The notes beneath the pieces are model-generated. The model had not been told where the DNA came from. It did no database searches and saw only the letters and a list, made by a program, of their open reading frames with translations. Position numbers and translations under genes: made by a program. Positions 43,392 to 52,262 of a stretch of 64,000 bases of DNA are shown here, one piece after another. Positions within the stretch are counted from its first letter, which is position 1. Each line of letters begins with the position of its first letter. Source of the DNA: Pedobacter ginsenosidimutans (GTDB lineage Bacteria; Bacteroidota; Bacteroidia; Sphingobacteriales; Sphingobacteriaceae). Location: the NCBI RefSeq assembly GCF_001442625.1, contig NZ_LMZQ01000005.1, positions 248,001 through 312,000 on the forward strand, given 5' to 3'.

Positions 43392-44999
43392 CTATAATTT
43401 ATTAATATCTTCTTCTACTTTAATATTTAATTTTGGTACTGTATAATGTTTTTGGATGTTCTCCAAAGTGACGATAATACCCTTGGTATAGGCATTATGT
43501 TTGTAATTATAAATCGTTTCCAATACATCAGGATCGATATACCTGGCATTCGAACCATCAATAATTACATCTGTTTCTTTCGGAATATTCGTTAAAACTA
43601 CTTGTATTGCTGCTTTGTTCAGAAAAGAAACCTCTTCTGCGAGTTTAATCCTGATATGCTTTTTATCGCCTTCATTTGTAATTCGGTAAAAGAACGGGTT
43701 ACGCATATTGGTACGGAGTAAATAGAAAATAGAAACCAACATACCAACGGCCACGCCTTTTAGCAGATCGGTAAATAAAACTGCAAGCACCGTAACTACA
43801 AATGGCACAAACTGATCCCATCCTTTATGGTACATGTGTTTAAATAAACTAATACGGGTTAGTTTATATCCTGTTACCAGAAGGATTGCGGCTAAACACG
43901 ACAACGGGATCATGTTAATTACCCCTGGAATAAACAAAAGTGAAAGTAATAACCAACAACCATGAAAAATAGCCGACATTTTGGTTCTGGCACCAGCATT
44001 AACATTTGCTGAACTACGAACAATTACCGATGTCATAGGTAAACCACCAACCATACCACTGGTGATGTTGCCTAAACCCTGGGCGATTAATTCTCTGTTT
44101 GTTGGCGACACACGTTTAATTGGATCTATTTTATCAACAGCCTCTATGCTTAATAAAGTTTCCAAACTTGCTACAACAGCAATAGTTGCAGCTGTTATAT
44201 AAACATTTTTATTAGCCAACTGAGAGAAATCGGGCATGGTAAACAGGCCTAAAAATTCGCCAAAACCACTTACCACTGGAATTTTCACCATCTGATCGGC
44301 ACGTAGTGGATGATCGGTACCGGCAAAAAGTATAGTTCCAATAACCCCTAGTGTTACCACCAATAATGGTGCAGGTACAACCGCTAATTTTGGAAATTTA
44401 GGCCAAACAATCAGAATAGCTATTGATAATAAACTGATAACCACTGCAGCCAGACTAAAATGGCTTACCGCTGCTGTAATCGCAGAAAAAGTATTTTCGT
44501 GATCTTGCTGAAAGAATCCTTCGTCGCCACTAAAATCGGTATCAACACCCAATGCATGTGGCAACTGTTTTAAAATCAAAATCAGTCCGATTGCTGCAAG
44601 CATCCCCTCAATTACACTCGAAGGGAAGTAATTACCAATAGTTCCGGCTTTAACCAGGCCTAAAATCATTTGGAATACCCCTGCCAATACAACTGCAAGT
44701 AAAAAGGTTTGATAACTCCCCAAAGATGTGATGGCACCCAAAACAATAACGGTTAAACCCGCTGCAGGGCCACTAACGCTCAATTGCGATCCACTGAAAG
44801 AGGCAACCACTACCCCTCCAATAATACCAGTGATTAAACCAGCAAATAACGGTGCACCTGAGGCTAATGCAATACCTAAACACAATGGCAACGCCACCAA
44901 AAACACTACAATACTTGCAGGTAAATCTTTCTTTAAATTCTTTTTAAGAATATATTTCTTCACGTCCGAACCTGAAAAGGCCGGGTTAAACTTTTGCAT
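43392..44999 (-). CDS. SulP family inorganic anion transporter (probable bicarbonate uptake)
   Basis: 535 residues. About 12-14 hydrophobic helices with SulP motifs (LPLCLGIALASGAPLFAGLI; VSGPAAGLTVIVLGA; ALGNITSGMVGGLPMTSVIVRS in part). The C-terminal ~100 residues form a STAS-like domain (VVLTNIPKETDVIIDGSNA). SulP proteins import sulfate or bicarbonate. The operon with carbonic anhydrase favours bicarbonate, as in marine and cyanobacterial BicA systems. Confidence 0.9.
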   Translation of the reverse strand: MQKFNPAFSGSDVKKYILKKNLKKDLPASIVVFLVALPLCLGIALASGAPLFAGLITGIIGGVVVASFSGSQLSVSGPAAGLTVIVLGAITSLGSYQTFLLAVVLAGVFQMILGLVKAGTIGNYFPSSVIEGMLAAIGLILILKQLPHALGVDTDFSGDEGFFQQDHENTFSAITAAVSHFSLAAVVISLLSIAILIVWPKFPKLAVVPAPLLVVTLGVIGTILFAGTDHPLRADQMVKIPVVSGFGEFLGLFTMPDFSQLANKNVYITAATIAVVASLETLLSIEAVDKIDPIKRVSPTNRELIAQGLGNITSGMVGGLPMTSVIVRSSANVNAGARTKMSAIFHGCWLLLSLLFIPGVINMIPLSCLAAILLVTGYKLTRISLFKHMYHKGWDQFVPFVVTVLAVLFTDLLKGVAVGMLVSIFYLLRTNMRNPFFYRITNEGDKKHIRIKLAEEVSFLNKAAIQVVLTNIPKETDVIIDGSNARYIDPDVLETIYNYKHNAYTKGIIVTLENIQKHYTVPKLNIKVEEDINKL

Positions 45000-45155
45000 A
45001 ACGATATAATTATCTAGTAAATTTTAACGAATAAATCGCTGGGGAATTTTAAGGCATATTCAGAAAGGCACAGCAATACAATGTAAAATTTTTAACAAAG
45101 CATTTATGCTCAATTCAATTGACTAGGCACAATAATTACCCCAAATAATAAAAAA

Positions 45156-45500
45156 CTAGATAAAGTTAGGCGGCGGTGTTGGAACCGTAGGATGATATGG
45201 ATCTACATACCTTTTGAAATGTTCGATAAAACTGCTCTTCAGAAAGAAGTGACTTGAAGAGAACTCGTAAGAAAAGATAGGATGATTAAGTTCAACGAGT
45301 TTGAAATCGGTAAATTTTGCAGTGTCTTTGGCGGCATCCTTCCCGCCCTCATGCTCTAACTCGATTTGCATGATTACAGCGTTCATGATTTCCTTGTCAA
45401 TACTCGTACAAAACACCGGCGCACCAGATATACCCATCTTCGCCATGAAGATGAACATGAATGAGGCAACGATTAAATACTTGTATTTCCTTAAAAACAT
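45156..45500 (-). CDS. Hypothetical exported protein, 114 aa
   Basis: An N-terminal hydrophobic segment (YLIVASFMFIFMAKMGIS) follows two basic residues, so export or membrane anchoring is likely. The middle is charged and the end is proline-rich (HPTVPTPPPNFI). No family is recognised. It stands alone between the SulP gene and a repeat-rich gap. Confidence 0.5.
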   Translation of the reverse strand: MFLRKYKYLIVASFMFIFMAKMGISGAPVFCTSIDKEIMNAVIMQIELEHEGGKDAAKDTAKFTDFKLVELNHPIFSYEFSSSHFFLKSSFIEHFKRYVDPYHPTVPTPPPNFI

Positions 45501-45783
45501 CTATTAATTCTAATCTTGTTTTAATACTAACGGTTACAAAAATAAACGGATTATTGGTTTTTCAATGCTTTAAGCTGTAAAAAAAATGTAATATAACAGA
45601 TAGGCGATTGTATTCGAGATAAAAAAATTTACTGTTTAAAGATTTTGTGAAACACTGATCCAGTTATAAAATTAAATTAACCAAGGCCAAAAAAGATATT
45701 GTTCCAGTTAGATTTAGTGAACAAGGCCTGATCCAAATAGCATAATTTTGCCTATAGGCGGATGAAAGGCTTGGGTTTCTTGC

Positions 45784-45861
45784 ACCAACCTAAGTTAAAT
45801 AAACCCGATTGTCGGGAAGAGCTTCCGATCCTTCATCGGAACTCGTACCAAAAAGCGGGGC
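45784..45861 (+). repeat. 78-bp direct repeat, copy 1
   Basis: Begins ACCAACCTAAGTTAAATAAA and ends AAAAAGCGGGG. It differs from copy 2 at roughly one base in ten. The inner part CCGATTGTCGGGAAGAGC can form a hairpin. Confidence 0.7.
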
Positions 45862-46036
45862 TGAAAAAGCCAAAAGCTCAGAACCGCTCATTTCCAATAG
45901 TCATAAAATGTTTTTTCTTTTTAGGAAATGAAGGGTTAGTATTTCATAGGTGCTGTAGCCCCGCCATTCGCTAATTCTGATGAAGAATCGGAACCGCTGC
46001 TGTCGGGTTTAGCTAACAGCGGTTTGTTTTCAAAGC

Positions 46037-46114
46037 ACCAGCCTAATTTAAATAAACCTGATTATCGGGAAGAGCTTCCGATCTTTCATCGGAACTCGCA
46101 CTAAAAAAGCGGGG
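46037..46114 (+). repeat. 78-bp direct repeat, copy 2
   Basis: Begins ACCAGCCTAATTTAAATAAA and ends AAAAAAGCGGGG; same length and order of words as copy 1, 253 bp further on. Confidence 0.7.
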
Positions 46115-46150
46115 TTTAACCTGTATAATCTTTAGACATTTTTGCATTTT

Positions 46151-46220
46151 ATCGTCACGCTGAATTTATTTCAGGGTCTTAATGGGCAGAAAGATGCTGA
46201 AATAAATTCAGTATGACGAT
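46151..46220. repeat. 70-bp palindromic element (ATCGTCA...TGACGAT)
   Basis: ATCGTCACGCTGAATTTATT with TCAG continues into a loop and returns as CTGAAATAAATTCAGTATGA-CGAT. The arms pair over about 24 bp with few mismatches. Family relation: GTCA.GCTGA...TCAG.ATGAC as at 50187-50263. Confidence 0.7.
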
Positions 46221-46341
46221 CGCGACTCTAGCCCGCCATCTGCTTTACTCAACATCGCCTGTTGGGCTGGGATAAAATAACACCTCGTTTACCTTGCATT
46301 ACCGCTAGTAATTTTTAATTTTAAAATCTCATAGCGTTGCA

Positions 46342-47883
46342 ATGGACAAAAAAATAGCATTACTTAAAGATAAAATCAACCAGGCAAATCTTGGCGGTGG
46401 ACAGGCCCGAATCGACAGTCAGCATAAAAAAGGTAAACTTACTGCCCGCGAACGCATTCATTTTTTAATGGATGAAGGGAGCTTCGAAGAAATTGGTATG
46501 ATGGTTACGCACCGAAGTACTGACTTTGGGATGGAACGCGAAAAATATCTTGGCGATGGTGTAGTAACGGGCTATGGAACAATTAATGGCAGGCTAACTT
46601 ATGTATTCTCCCAGGATTTCACCGTATTTGGCGGTTCACTCTCCGAAACCCATGCAGAGAAAATTTGCAAGCTTATGGATATGGCCATGAAAAATGGTGC
46701 ACCACTGATTGGTTTAAATGATAGTGGCGGTGCCCGCATTCAGGAAGGGGTTGTTTCTTTGGGCGGCTATGCCGACATCTTTTATAAAAACGTACAGGCT
46801 TCGGGTGTTATTCCACAGCTATCGGCCATTATGGGGCCATGTGCAGGTGGAGCTGTTTATTCGCCAGCCATTACCGATTTTATTTTAATGGTAGAAAATA
46901 CTTCTTATATGTTTGTTACTGGCCCAAATGTAGTTAAAACGGTAACACACGAAGAAGTAACTTCAGAAGAATTAGGAGGTGCCAGTACACATGCTACAAA
47001 ATCGGGCGTTACCCATTTTGCCTGTGCCAATGAAATTGAGGCTATTAACCATGTAAAGAAACTACTGAGCTATATGCCGCAAAATTGTGAGGAAATAGCC
47101 GATCATTTACCTTACGAAACAGCTGATGAAAGCCGACCAGAATTAAACACTTTTATGCCAGAAAATGCTTCGCAGCCTTATGATATACGTGAAGTGATCT
47201 CTGCCGTGGCCGATGCTGACAGCTTTTTAGAGGTACATGCAGCTTATGCTGAAAACATTGTTGTAGGCTTTGCCCGTCTTGCGGGAAGAAGTATCGGCAT
47301 TGTAGCCAATCAGCCCGCTTATTTGGCAGGTGTTCTAGATAGCAATTCTTCTACCAAGGCAGCCCGTTTTGTGCGCTTTTGCGATTGCTTTAATATTCCA
47401 TTATTGGTATTTGAAGATGTTCCGGGATTTTTACCAGGTACAGATCAAGAGTGGAATGGCATTATCACAAATGGGGCAAAATTATTGTACGCTTTTAGCG
47501 AGGCTACTGTACCACGCATTACTGTAATTACCAGAAAAGCTTATGGTGGCGCTTATGATGTGATGAACAGCAAACATATTGGTGCAGATATGAACTACGC
47601 CTGGCCAAGTGCAGAAATTGCTGTAATGGGCGCTAAAGGTGCCGCAGAGATTATTTTTAAAAGAGAAATTACTTCAGCAGAAAACCCTGAAGAAAAATGG
47701 CTGGAGAAAGAAAAATTATATTCAGACATCTTTGCCAACCCTTATCGTGCGGCCGAACGCGGCTTTGTTGATGAGGTGATTGAACCAGCGCAAACCCGTA
47801 CAAAGTTGATAAAAGCCTTTAAGATGTTGGAAAATAAGGTAGTGAATAATCCGAGAAAGAAACATGGAAATATACCTTTGTAG
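46342..47883 (+). CDS. Acyl-CoA carboxylase, carboxyltransferase beta subunit (propionyl-CoA carboxylase type)
   Basis: 513 residues, typical for PccB/Mmd[21 protein letters not shown] opens the domain; oxyanion-hole glycines are in SGGARIQEG and [12 protein letters not shown] in the first half, and [14 protein letters not shown] and [16 protein letters not shown] in the second. It transfers carboxyl from biotin to propionyl-CoA or a related acyl-CoA. No biotin carboxylase or BCCP gene is adjacent, so these must lie elsewhere, or the protein is part of a methylmalonyl-CoA decarboxylase. Confidence 0.92.
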   Translation: MDKKIALLKDKINQANLGGGQARIDSQHKKGKLTARERIHFLMDEGSFEEIGMMVTHRSTDFGMEREKYLGDGVVTGYGTINGRLTYVFSQDFTVFGGSLSETHAEKICKLMDMAMKNGAPLIGLNDSGGARIQEGVVSLGGYADIFYKNVQASGVIPQLSAIMGPCAGGAVYSPAITDFILMVENTSYMFVTGPNVVKTVTHEEVTSEELGGASTHATKSGVTHFACANEIEAINHVKKLLSYMPQNCEEIADHLPYETADESRPELNTFMPENASQPYDIREVISAVADADSFLEVHAAYAENIVVGFARLAGRSIGIVANQPAYLAGVLDSNSSTKAARFVRFCDCFNIPLLVFEDVPGFLPGTDQEWNGIITNGAKLLYAFSEATVPRITVITRKAYGGAYDVMNSKHIGADMNYAWPSAEIAVMGAKGAAEIIFKREITSAENPEEKWLEKEKLYSDIFANPYRAAERGFVDEVIEPAQTRTKLIKAFKMLENKVVNNPRKKHGNIPL

Positions 47884-47973
47884 AAAATAATCCATAGTCA
47901 TTGGTCCATAGTTAGGTTTGTATCAATCCATAACATTAAGACTCATGACTGAGGACTTCCGACTTAAGACTAA

Positions 47974-49146
47974 ATGCAGATTACTCAGAAATTATCACGC
48001 GCCGATATCCTCCTCATGGCTTTTTGCACAGGCCTGATTGTTGCAAATATTTACTACTGCCAACCTTTGGTGATCTTAATTGCGAAAGATTTTAACCTCA
48101 CCGAAACCGATGCCGGGCGGATTACATACCTCACACAGATCGGTTACGCTTTAGGACTTTTCCTTTTAGTGCCGCTGGGTGATATGTTTGAGCGCAAAAA
48201 ACAGATCCTTGTAATTACCGGACTTGCAATATTCGCCTTACTGGTTGCCGCGGTTTCACATACCTTTTTTGTATTGGAAGTTGCCTCAATTTTAATTGGC
48301 ACCTGCTCTATTGTACCCCAACTGATTTTGCCCTTAGCGGCTAATTTAAGTACCGATGAGAACCGGGGAGCCAACATTGGCATGATTATGAGCGGTCTAC
48401 TGGTTGGGATTTTGGCCTCGAGGGCAGTAAGTGGAAGCATTGGCTTTTGGTTAGGCTGGAGAGCCGTTTATTATATCGCTGCCGGAATTTGTGGTCTGCT
48501 TATTCTTTTAATGGCCAAACGTTTTCCACAAAGTTATCCTGCTTTTAAAGGCAGCTACAAAGAACTCATGCGTTCGATGTTCAGTTATATCAAAACCCAA
48601 CCTGCCCTAAGGGAGACTTCGATTATTAACTTCCTGGCTTTCGCCATCATTAGCGCATTTTGGACTACCATGGTATTGTTTCTGGCTAACCCACCCTTTA
48701 ATTTCCAAACACTGCAGATTGGGTTATTTGGAATTGCCGGAGCAGCAGGTGCATTGGCGGCACCATTGGTTGGAAAGTTAAGCGATGGCAACAATCCACG
48801 CAAAAACTTAATGATTGGTTTTATATTACAAATCGTTAGTATCGCTTTGTTTTATTTTACTGGCAGCCATTTGTACCTATTTGTAATTGGCATTGTGCTT
48901 ATAGACATCGGCCAGCAAGCCATACATGTAACCAACCAGACCCGAATTTACACCTTAATACCAGAGGCCAGAAACAGACTGAACACCATTTTTATGTCAG
49001 TTAGTTTTATTGGTGCCAGCTGTGGCTCAGCCTTGGGGCTGTGGCTTTGGGACCAAGGCGGATGGGCATTATTCTGTTATGGAATGACGGGCATAATTGT
49101 CCTCAATATTTTAATTTATCAGTTTTACGGAAGAAAAAACAAATAA
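47974..49146 (+). CDS. MFS transporter
   Basis: 390 residues with 12 hydrophobic segments. GDMFERKKQILV after helix 2 is the MFS loop 2-3 motif, and GKLSDGNNPRKNLM is the corresponding sequence in the second half. The start MQITQKLSRADILLMAFCTG and VANIYYCQPLVILIAKDF are close to the YjiJ/YfcJ-like group of putative drug or metabolite exporters. The substrate is unknown. The upstream 90 bp is word-repeat spacer. Confidence 0.88.
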   Translation: MQITQKLSRADILLMAFCTGLIVANIYYCQPLVILIAKDFNLTETDAGRITYLTQIGYALGLFLLVPLGDMFERKKQILVITGLAIFALLVAAVSHTFFVLEVASILIGTCSIVPQLILPLAANLSTDENRGANIGMIMSGLLVGILASRAVSGSIGFWLGWRAVYYIAAGICGLLILLMAKRFPQSYPAFKGSYKELMRSMFSYIKTQPALRETSIINFLAFAIISAFWTTMVLFLANPPFNFQTLQIGLFGIAGAAGALAAPLVGKLSDGNNPRKNLMIGFILQIVSIALFYFTGSHLYLFVIGIVLIDIGQQAIHVTNQTRIYTLIPEARNRLNTIFMSVSFIGASCGSALGLWLWDQGGWALFCYGMTGIIVLNILIYQFYGRKNK

Positions 49147-49164
49147 CTAATCAATAAAAATTTC

Positions 49165-49767
49165 ATGAAATCTAAAAACGCAATCAAAACATTTTCGGCC
49201 TTACTTATTTGCCTAACCATTTTCGGTAAAGCAAAAGCTCAAGACAGTACAAAAGTAGAACAGCCAACCGAAGTAAAATCATTAAATAAAATAAGGCTGA
49301 ACCTCTTGTCTTTGCATTATGAAAGAGAACAAAAGATAGGAAAACTAACTACAGCCTACGTAGGTGCGGGTATAGCAGGAACCTTTTTGTTAGAATATAA
49401 CTACAATTATAACAGTGGAAGTGAAACTAAAACCTATTTTGATCTTTCACCAAACATGTATGCCGGAATCAGGAAATATTACAATTTTGAAAACAGAATA
49501 AAAAAAGGAAAAAAAACCATTAATAACGCGGCTAATTATTTTGGTCTCGATGTAGCTACATATTTTTCTCCCTTGCTTAAAGAAGGCAACATTAATCAAT
49601 ATAATGTGATAGATTTTGAAATCGGAATCACCCCTCAATGGGGCATCCAACGCAGTATTGGCAAAAAAACAAATTTTGAGCTCTCATTAGGTCCAACTAT
49701 ACGCATCAATAAATATCAAACCTATTATGGTGTTGACGGTAGAATAGGCTTTAGCTTTTTATTATAA
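49165..49767 (+). CDS. Hypothetical exported protein, probably outer membrane beta-barrel
   Basis: 200 residues. A signal peptide (IKTFSALLICLTIFGKAKAQ) precedes alternating strands with aromatic residues (NKIRLNLLSLHYEREQKIG; YAGIRKYYNF) and a C-terminal GRIGFSFLL, as in small outer membrane barrels. No named family is recognised. It is 18 bp after the MFS gene and 2 bp before the GNAT gene, so these three may form an operon. Confidence 0.65.
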   Translation: MKSKNAIKTFSALLICLTIFGKAKAQDSTKVEQPTEVKSLNKIRLNLLSLHYEREQKIGKLTTAYVGAGIAGTFLLEYNYNYNSGSETKTYFDLSPNMYAGIRKYYNFENRIKKGKKTINNAANYFGLDVATYFSPLLKEGNINQYNVIDFEIGITPQWGIQRSIGKKTNFELSLGPTIRINKYQTYYGVDGRIGFSFLL

Positions 49768-49769
49768 CT

Positions 49770-50177
49770 ATGGTTCAAATTGAGCAAATATTCCCTTCTC
49801 TAACCTGGCGGATCAGGCATGAGGCTATGTATCCAGAATTACCTTTTGATAGTGTAAAGCTTCCCGATGATTTTGACGGCATCCATTTTGGATTATACCT
49901 CAATCATAAGTTAACAGGAGTAGTTTCGTTATTTCATGACGGGGATGTTTATCAGTTCCGTAAGCTTGCCGTTCTGCCCGATACTCAAAAAGCAGGTTAT
50001 GGCTCACAACTAATGGCCTATATCATTAATTTTTGTAAAATTCAAAAAGCGACAAAACTATGGTGCAACGCACGTGTAAATGCTAAGGAATTTTATTTTA
50101 AATTTGGCTTCCACGAAACAGATAAAACCTTTTTTAAAGATGGTTACGATTTTGTGGTAATGGAAAAAGAACTTTAA
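49770..50177 (+). CDS. GNAT family N-acetyltransferase
   Basis: 135 residues. The acetyl-CoA motif is FRKLAVLPDTQKAGYGSQLM (motif A with an unusual QKAGYG form), followed by NARVNAKEFYFKFGFHETDK. Fold and size fit a single GNAT domain of the ElaA/YjcF type. The acceptor is unknown. Confidence 0.88.
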   Translation: MVQIEQIFPSLTWRIRHEAMYPELPFDSVKLPDDFDGIHFGLYLNHKLTGVVSLFHDGDVYQFRKLAVLPDTQKAGYGSQLMAYIINFCKIQKATKLWCNARVNAKEFYFKFGFHETDKTFFKDGYDFVVMEKEL

Positions 50178-50186
50178 ATTACCAAC

Positions 50187-50263
50187 CGTCATGCTGATCC
50201 GATTGCTATCGGATTTAGTTCAGCATCTCATTAATCAGATCCTGAATCAAGTTCAGGATGACG
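50187..50263. repeat. Dispersed palindromic element (CGTCATGCTGATCC ... CAGGATGACG)
   Basis: Left arm CGTCATGCTGA pairs with TTCAGGATGACG; inner hairpins CCGATTGCTATCGG and CCTGAATCAAGTTCAGG are nested inside. Same family as 24263-24351 and 46151-46220. Located between the GNAT and M42 genes. Confidence 0.7.
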
Positions 50264-50283
50264 AATAATTATAGAATAATATT

Positions 50284-51399
50284 ATGGCTAAGAAAAAAGA
50301 CGACGAAAAGAAAAAACATGTTGCTGTGGTAACTAAAAAATCGCTGCAGTTTCTAGAAGAATACATCAATAATCCTGCGCCTACCGGTTATGAATGGGAA
50401 GGACAAAAACTTTGGTTAAACTATTTAAAACCATATATCGACGAGCATTTTATCGACAACTACGGTACTGCTGTAGGTGTTATTAACCCTAAAGCTGCTT
50501 TTAAAGTAGTTATAGAAGCACATGCCGATGAAATTTCCTGGTATGTAAATTATATTACCGCAGATGGTTTAATATATGTAATCCGCAATGGCGGTTCAGA
50601 TCATCAGATTGCGCCTTCAAAACGTGTGAATATTCATACTGAAAAGGGATTGGTTAAAGCGGTATTCGGTTGGCCGGCAATCCATACCCGCCATGGCGAA
50701 AAAGAACAGGCACCAGAATTAAAAAATATCTTTTTAGACTGTGGTTGTACTACAAAAGAAGAAGTAGAAAAACTGGGTATCCACGTAGGCTGTGTAATTA
50801 CCTACGAAGATGAGTTTATGGTTTTGAACGACCGCTACTATGTTGGTCGTGCCTTAGATAACCGTGTAGGCGGCTTTATGATTGCCGAAGTAGCACGTTT
50901 ATTAAAAGAGAACAAGAAGAAACTTCCTTTCGGCTTATATATTGTAAACTCTGTACAGGAAGAAATCGGTTTACGCGGTGCTGAGATGATTGCCCAGCGC
51001 ATTAAACCAAATGTGGCCATTATTACCGATGTAACACATGATACTACTACGCCAATGATCAACAAAAACATTCAAGGCGATCTATCAGCCGGTAAAGGGC
51101 CTGTGGTTTCTTACGCGCCAGCTGTTCAAACCAATCTAAATAAATTATTAATTAAAACCGCTGAGAAAAACCATATTCCATTTCAGCGTCAGGCATCTTC
51201 TCGTTCTACCGGAACCGATACCGATGCTTTTGCCTATTCGAATGGTGGTGTACCATCAGCATTAATTTCGCTGCCGTTACGCTATATGCATACTACCGTA
51301 GAAATGGTACACAAAGAGGATGTTGACAATGTAATCAGCTTGATTTATGAAAGCTTGTTGAACATTACCGACGGTCAGGATTTCAGAGAGTTTAAATAA
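50284..51399 (+). CDS. M42 family metallopeptidase (glutamyl aminopeptidase/cellulase-like)
   Basis: 371 residues, cytoplasmic. Metal and catalytic positions: EAHADEISW (His ligand), ALDNRVGG (bridging Asp), NSVQEEIGLRGAEM (catalytic Glu pair), TDVTHDT and PLRYMHTTVEMVHKED (final His). M42 enzymes are large self-compartmenting aminopeptidases that finish peptide breakdown. The lysine-rich N-terminus (AKKKDDEKKKH) is unusual. Its stop overlaps the next ATG by one base. Confidence 0.93.
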   Translation: MAKKKDDEKKKHVAVVTKKSLQFLEEYINNPAPTGYEWEGQKLWLNYLKPYIDEHFIDNYGTAVGVINPKAAFKVVIEAHADEISWYVNYITADGLIYVIRNGGSDHQIAPSKRVNIHTEKGLVKAVFGWPAIHTRHGEKEQAPELKNIFLDCGCTTKEEVEKLGIHVGCVITYEDEFMVLNDRYYVGRALDNRVGGFMIAEVARLLKENKKKLPFGLYIVNSVQEEIGLRGAEMIAQRIKPNVAIITDVTHDTTTPMINKNIQGDLSAGKGPVVSYAPAVQTNLNKLLIKTAEKNHIPFQRQASSRSTGTDTDAFAYSNGGVPSALISLPLRYMHTTVEMVHKEDVDNVISLIYESLLNITDGQDFREFK

Positions 51400-51665
51400 T
51401 GGAAAAAGTAAATCACCAAAAAATCATCATCAGCACCTTGCTAAAGGTTTTGCTAATGATTGTTATTATTTTCATTCTTAACTCCTGGCCAAACATTAAA
51501 CAGAGTTTTAGTGGTAATGTACCAGCATTTAGTTATTGGCTGGATCATAGTTTCAAAATAAGTAATATCATCCTCATCTTAGGGTTTGGTGGTTATTTCT
51601 ACTATAAAGATTTGAGCGATCAAAAAGAACTGATAGAAAAGTCAAAAAACACGAATCAGCATTAA
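51399..51665 (+). CDS. Hypothetical two-helix membrane protein, 88 aa
   Basis: Translationally coupled to the M42 gene (TAATG). Helices at residues 11-26 (TLLKVLLMIVIIFILN) and 51-66 (ISNIILILGFGGYFYY), with a charged tail. No family recognised. A terminator follows 11 bp later, so the two genes form a unit. Confidence 0.65.
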   Translation: MEKVNHQKIIISTLLKVLLMIVIIFILNSWPNIKQSFSGNVPAFSYWLDHSFKISNIILILGFGGYFYYKDLSDQKELIEKSKNTNQH

Positions 51666-51675
51666 TTAATTCCTA

Positions 51676-51709
51676 AATAAGTCAAGTTTTAAAGCTTGAC
51701 TTATTTTTT
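51676..51709 (+). terminator. Rho-independent terminator of M42 operon
   Basis: AAATAAGTCAAG pairs with CTTGACTTATTT with a small AT loop and ends in six T. Confidence 0.85.
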
Positions 51710-51849
51710 GCCCCGGGCAGCTACGCTAAACCATCCTACCTTTTGCTACCCATTTATTTAACTCCCTGAGCAGTACGTTTATTTTTATTAATACTCAAAA
51801 TATTTTTACATTGTTTGTGTAATTTACCCAAATAGTTTATCCTTTATTT

Positions 51850-52257
51850 ATGAGTATTAATAAAAAAATTATTGATCTATCCATTATTTGCGATGATCAT
51901 TGGGATGTGGTGTTCGACCACCTAGGTCTTGGTTTTTGGGAGTTAAGCATAGCAACAGGCATACTCCGCTCAACCCGGTCATTTAAGAAAAACCTAGGTT
52001 GCCCACCAGATGAAGTTTTAAGTTATGAAAAAGTTTTAGGCTTAATCCTCCCGGAAGACCTTGACCACGTTCAGGATGAAATTGAACTCACGGTTTCGAG
52101 AGAAAAAAATAGTTACCACTCAATACATAGAATTTGCCGGCCTGACGGAGAAATTAGATGGATTAAAGCCGACGGAATACTATCTCAGCAGGACGGTGAA
52201 AGCTTAAAATTAATAGGAACAATTTTAGATGTAACCGATTTAAAGAATAAGCCGTAA
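51850..52257 (+). CDS. PAS domain protein (PAS_3 type)
   Basis: 135 residues consisting almost wholly of one PAS fold: FDHLGLGFWELSIATGILR, HVQDEIELTVSREKNSYHS and the closing RICRPDGEIRWIKADGIL then GTILDVTDLK. There is no output domain, so it either acts as a stand-alone sensor or partners another protein. It resembles the PAS part of hybrid kinases. Convergent to exonuclease III with only 5 bp between stops. Confidence 0.8.
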   Translation: MSINKKIIDLSIICDDHWDVVFDHLGLGFWELSIATGILRSTRSFKKNLGCPPDEVLSYEKVLGLILPEDLDHVQDEIELTVSREKNSYHSIHRICRPDGEIRWIKADGILSQQDGESLKLIGTILDVTDLKNKP

Positions 52258-52262
52258 TCATA

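Larger units (their letters stand above)
45501..46341. other. 840-bp gene-free region full of repeats
   Basis: It contains a 78-bp direct repeat (45784-45861 and 46037-46114), short hairpins such as CGATTGTCGGGAAGAGCTTCCGA (partly self-pairing) and the palindrome at 46151-46220. A 70-codon frame at 45762-45974 lies across the repeat and looks spurious. The last 80 bp presumably hold the promoter of the carboxylase gene. Confidence 0.6.

Noticed and set aside
45762..45974. 70-codon plus-strand frame
   Set aside because: It runs through the 78-bp direct repeat and hairpins, has no coding-like composition and is better explained as repeat DNA.
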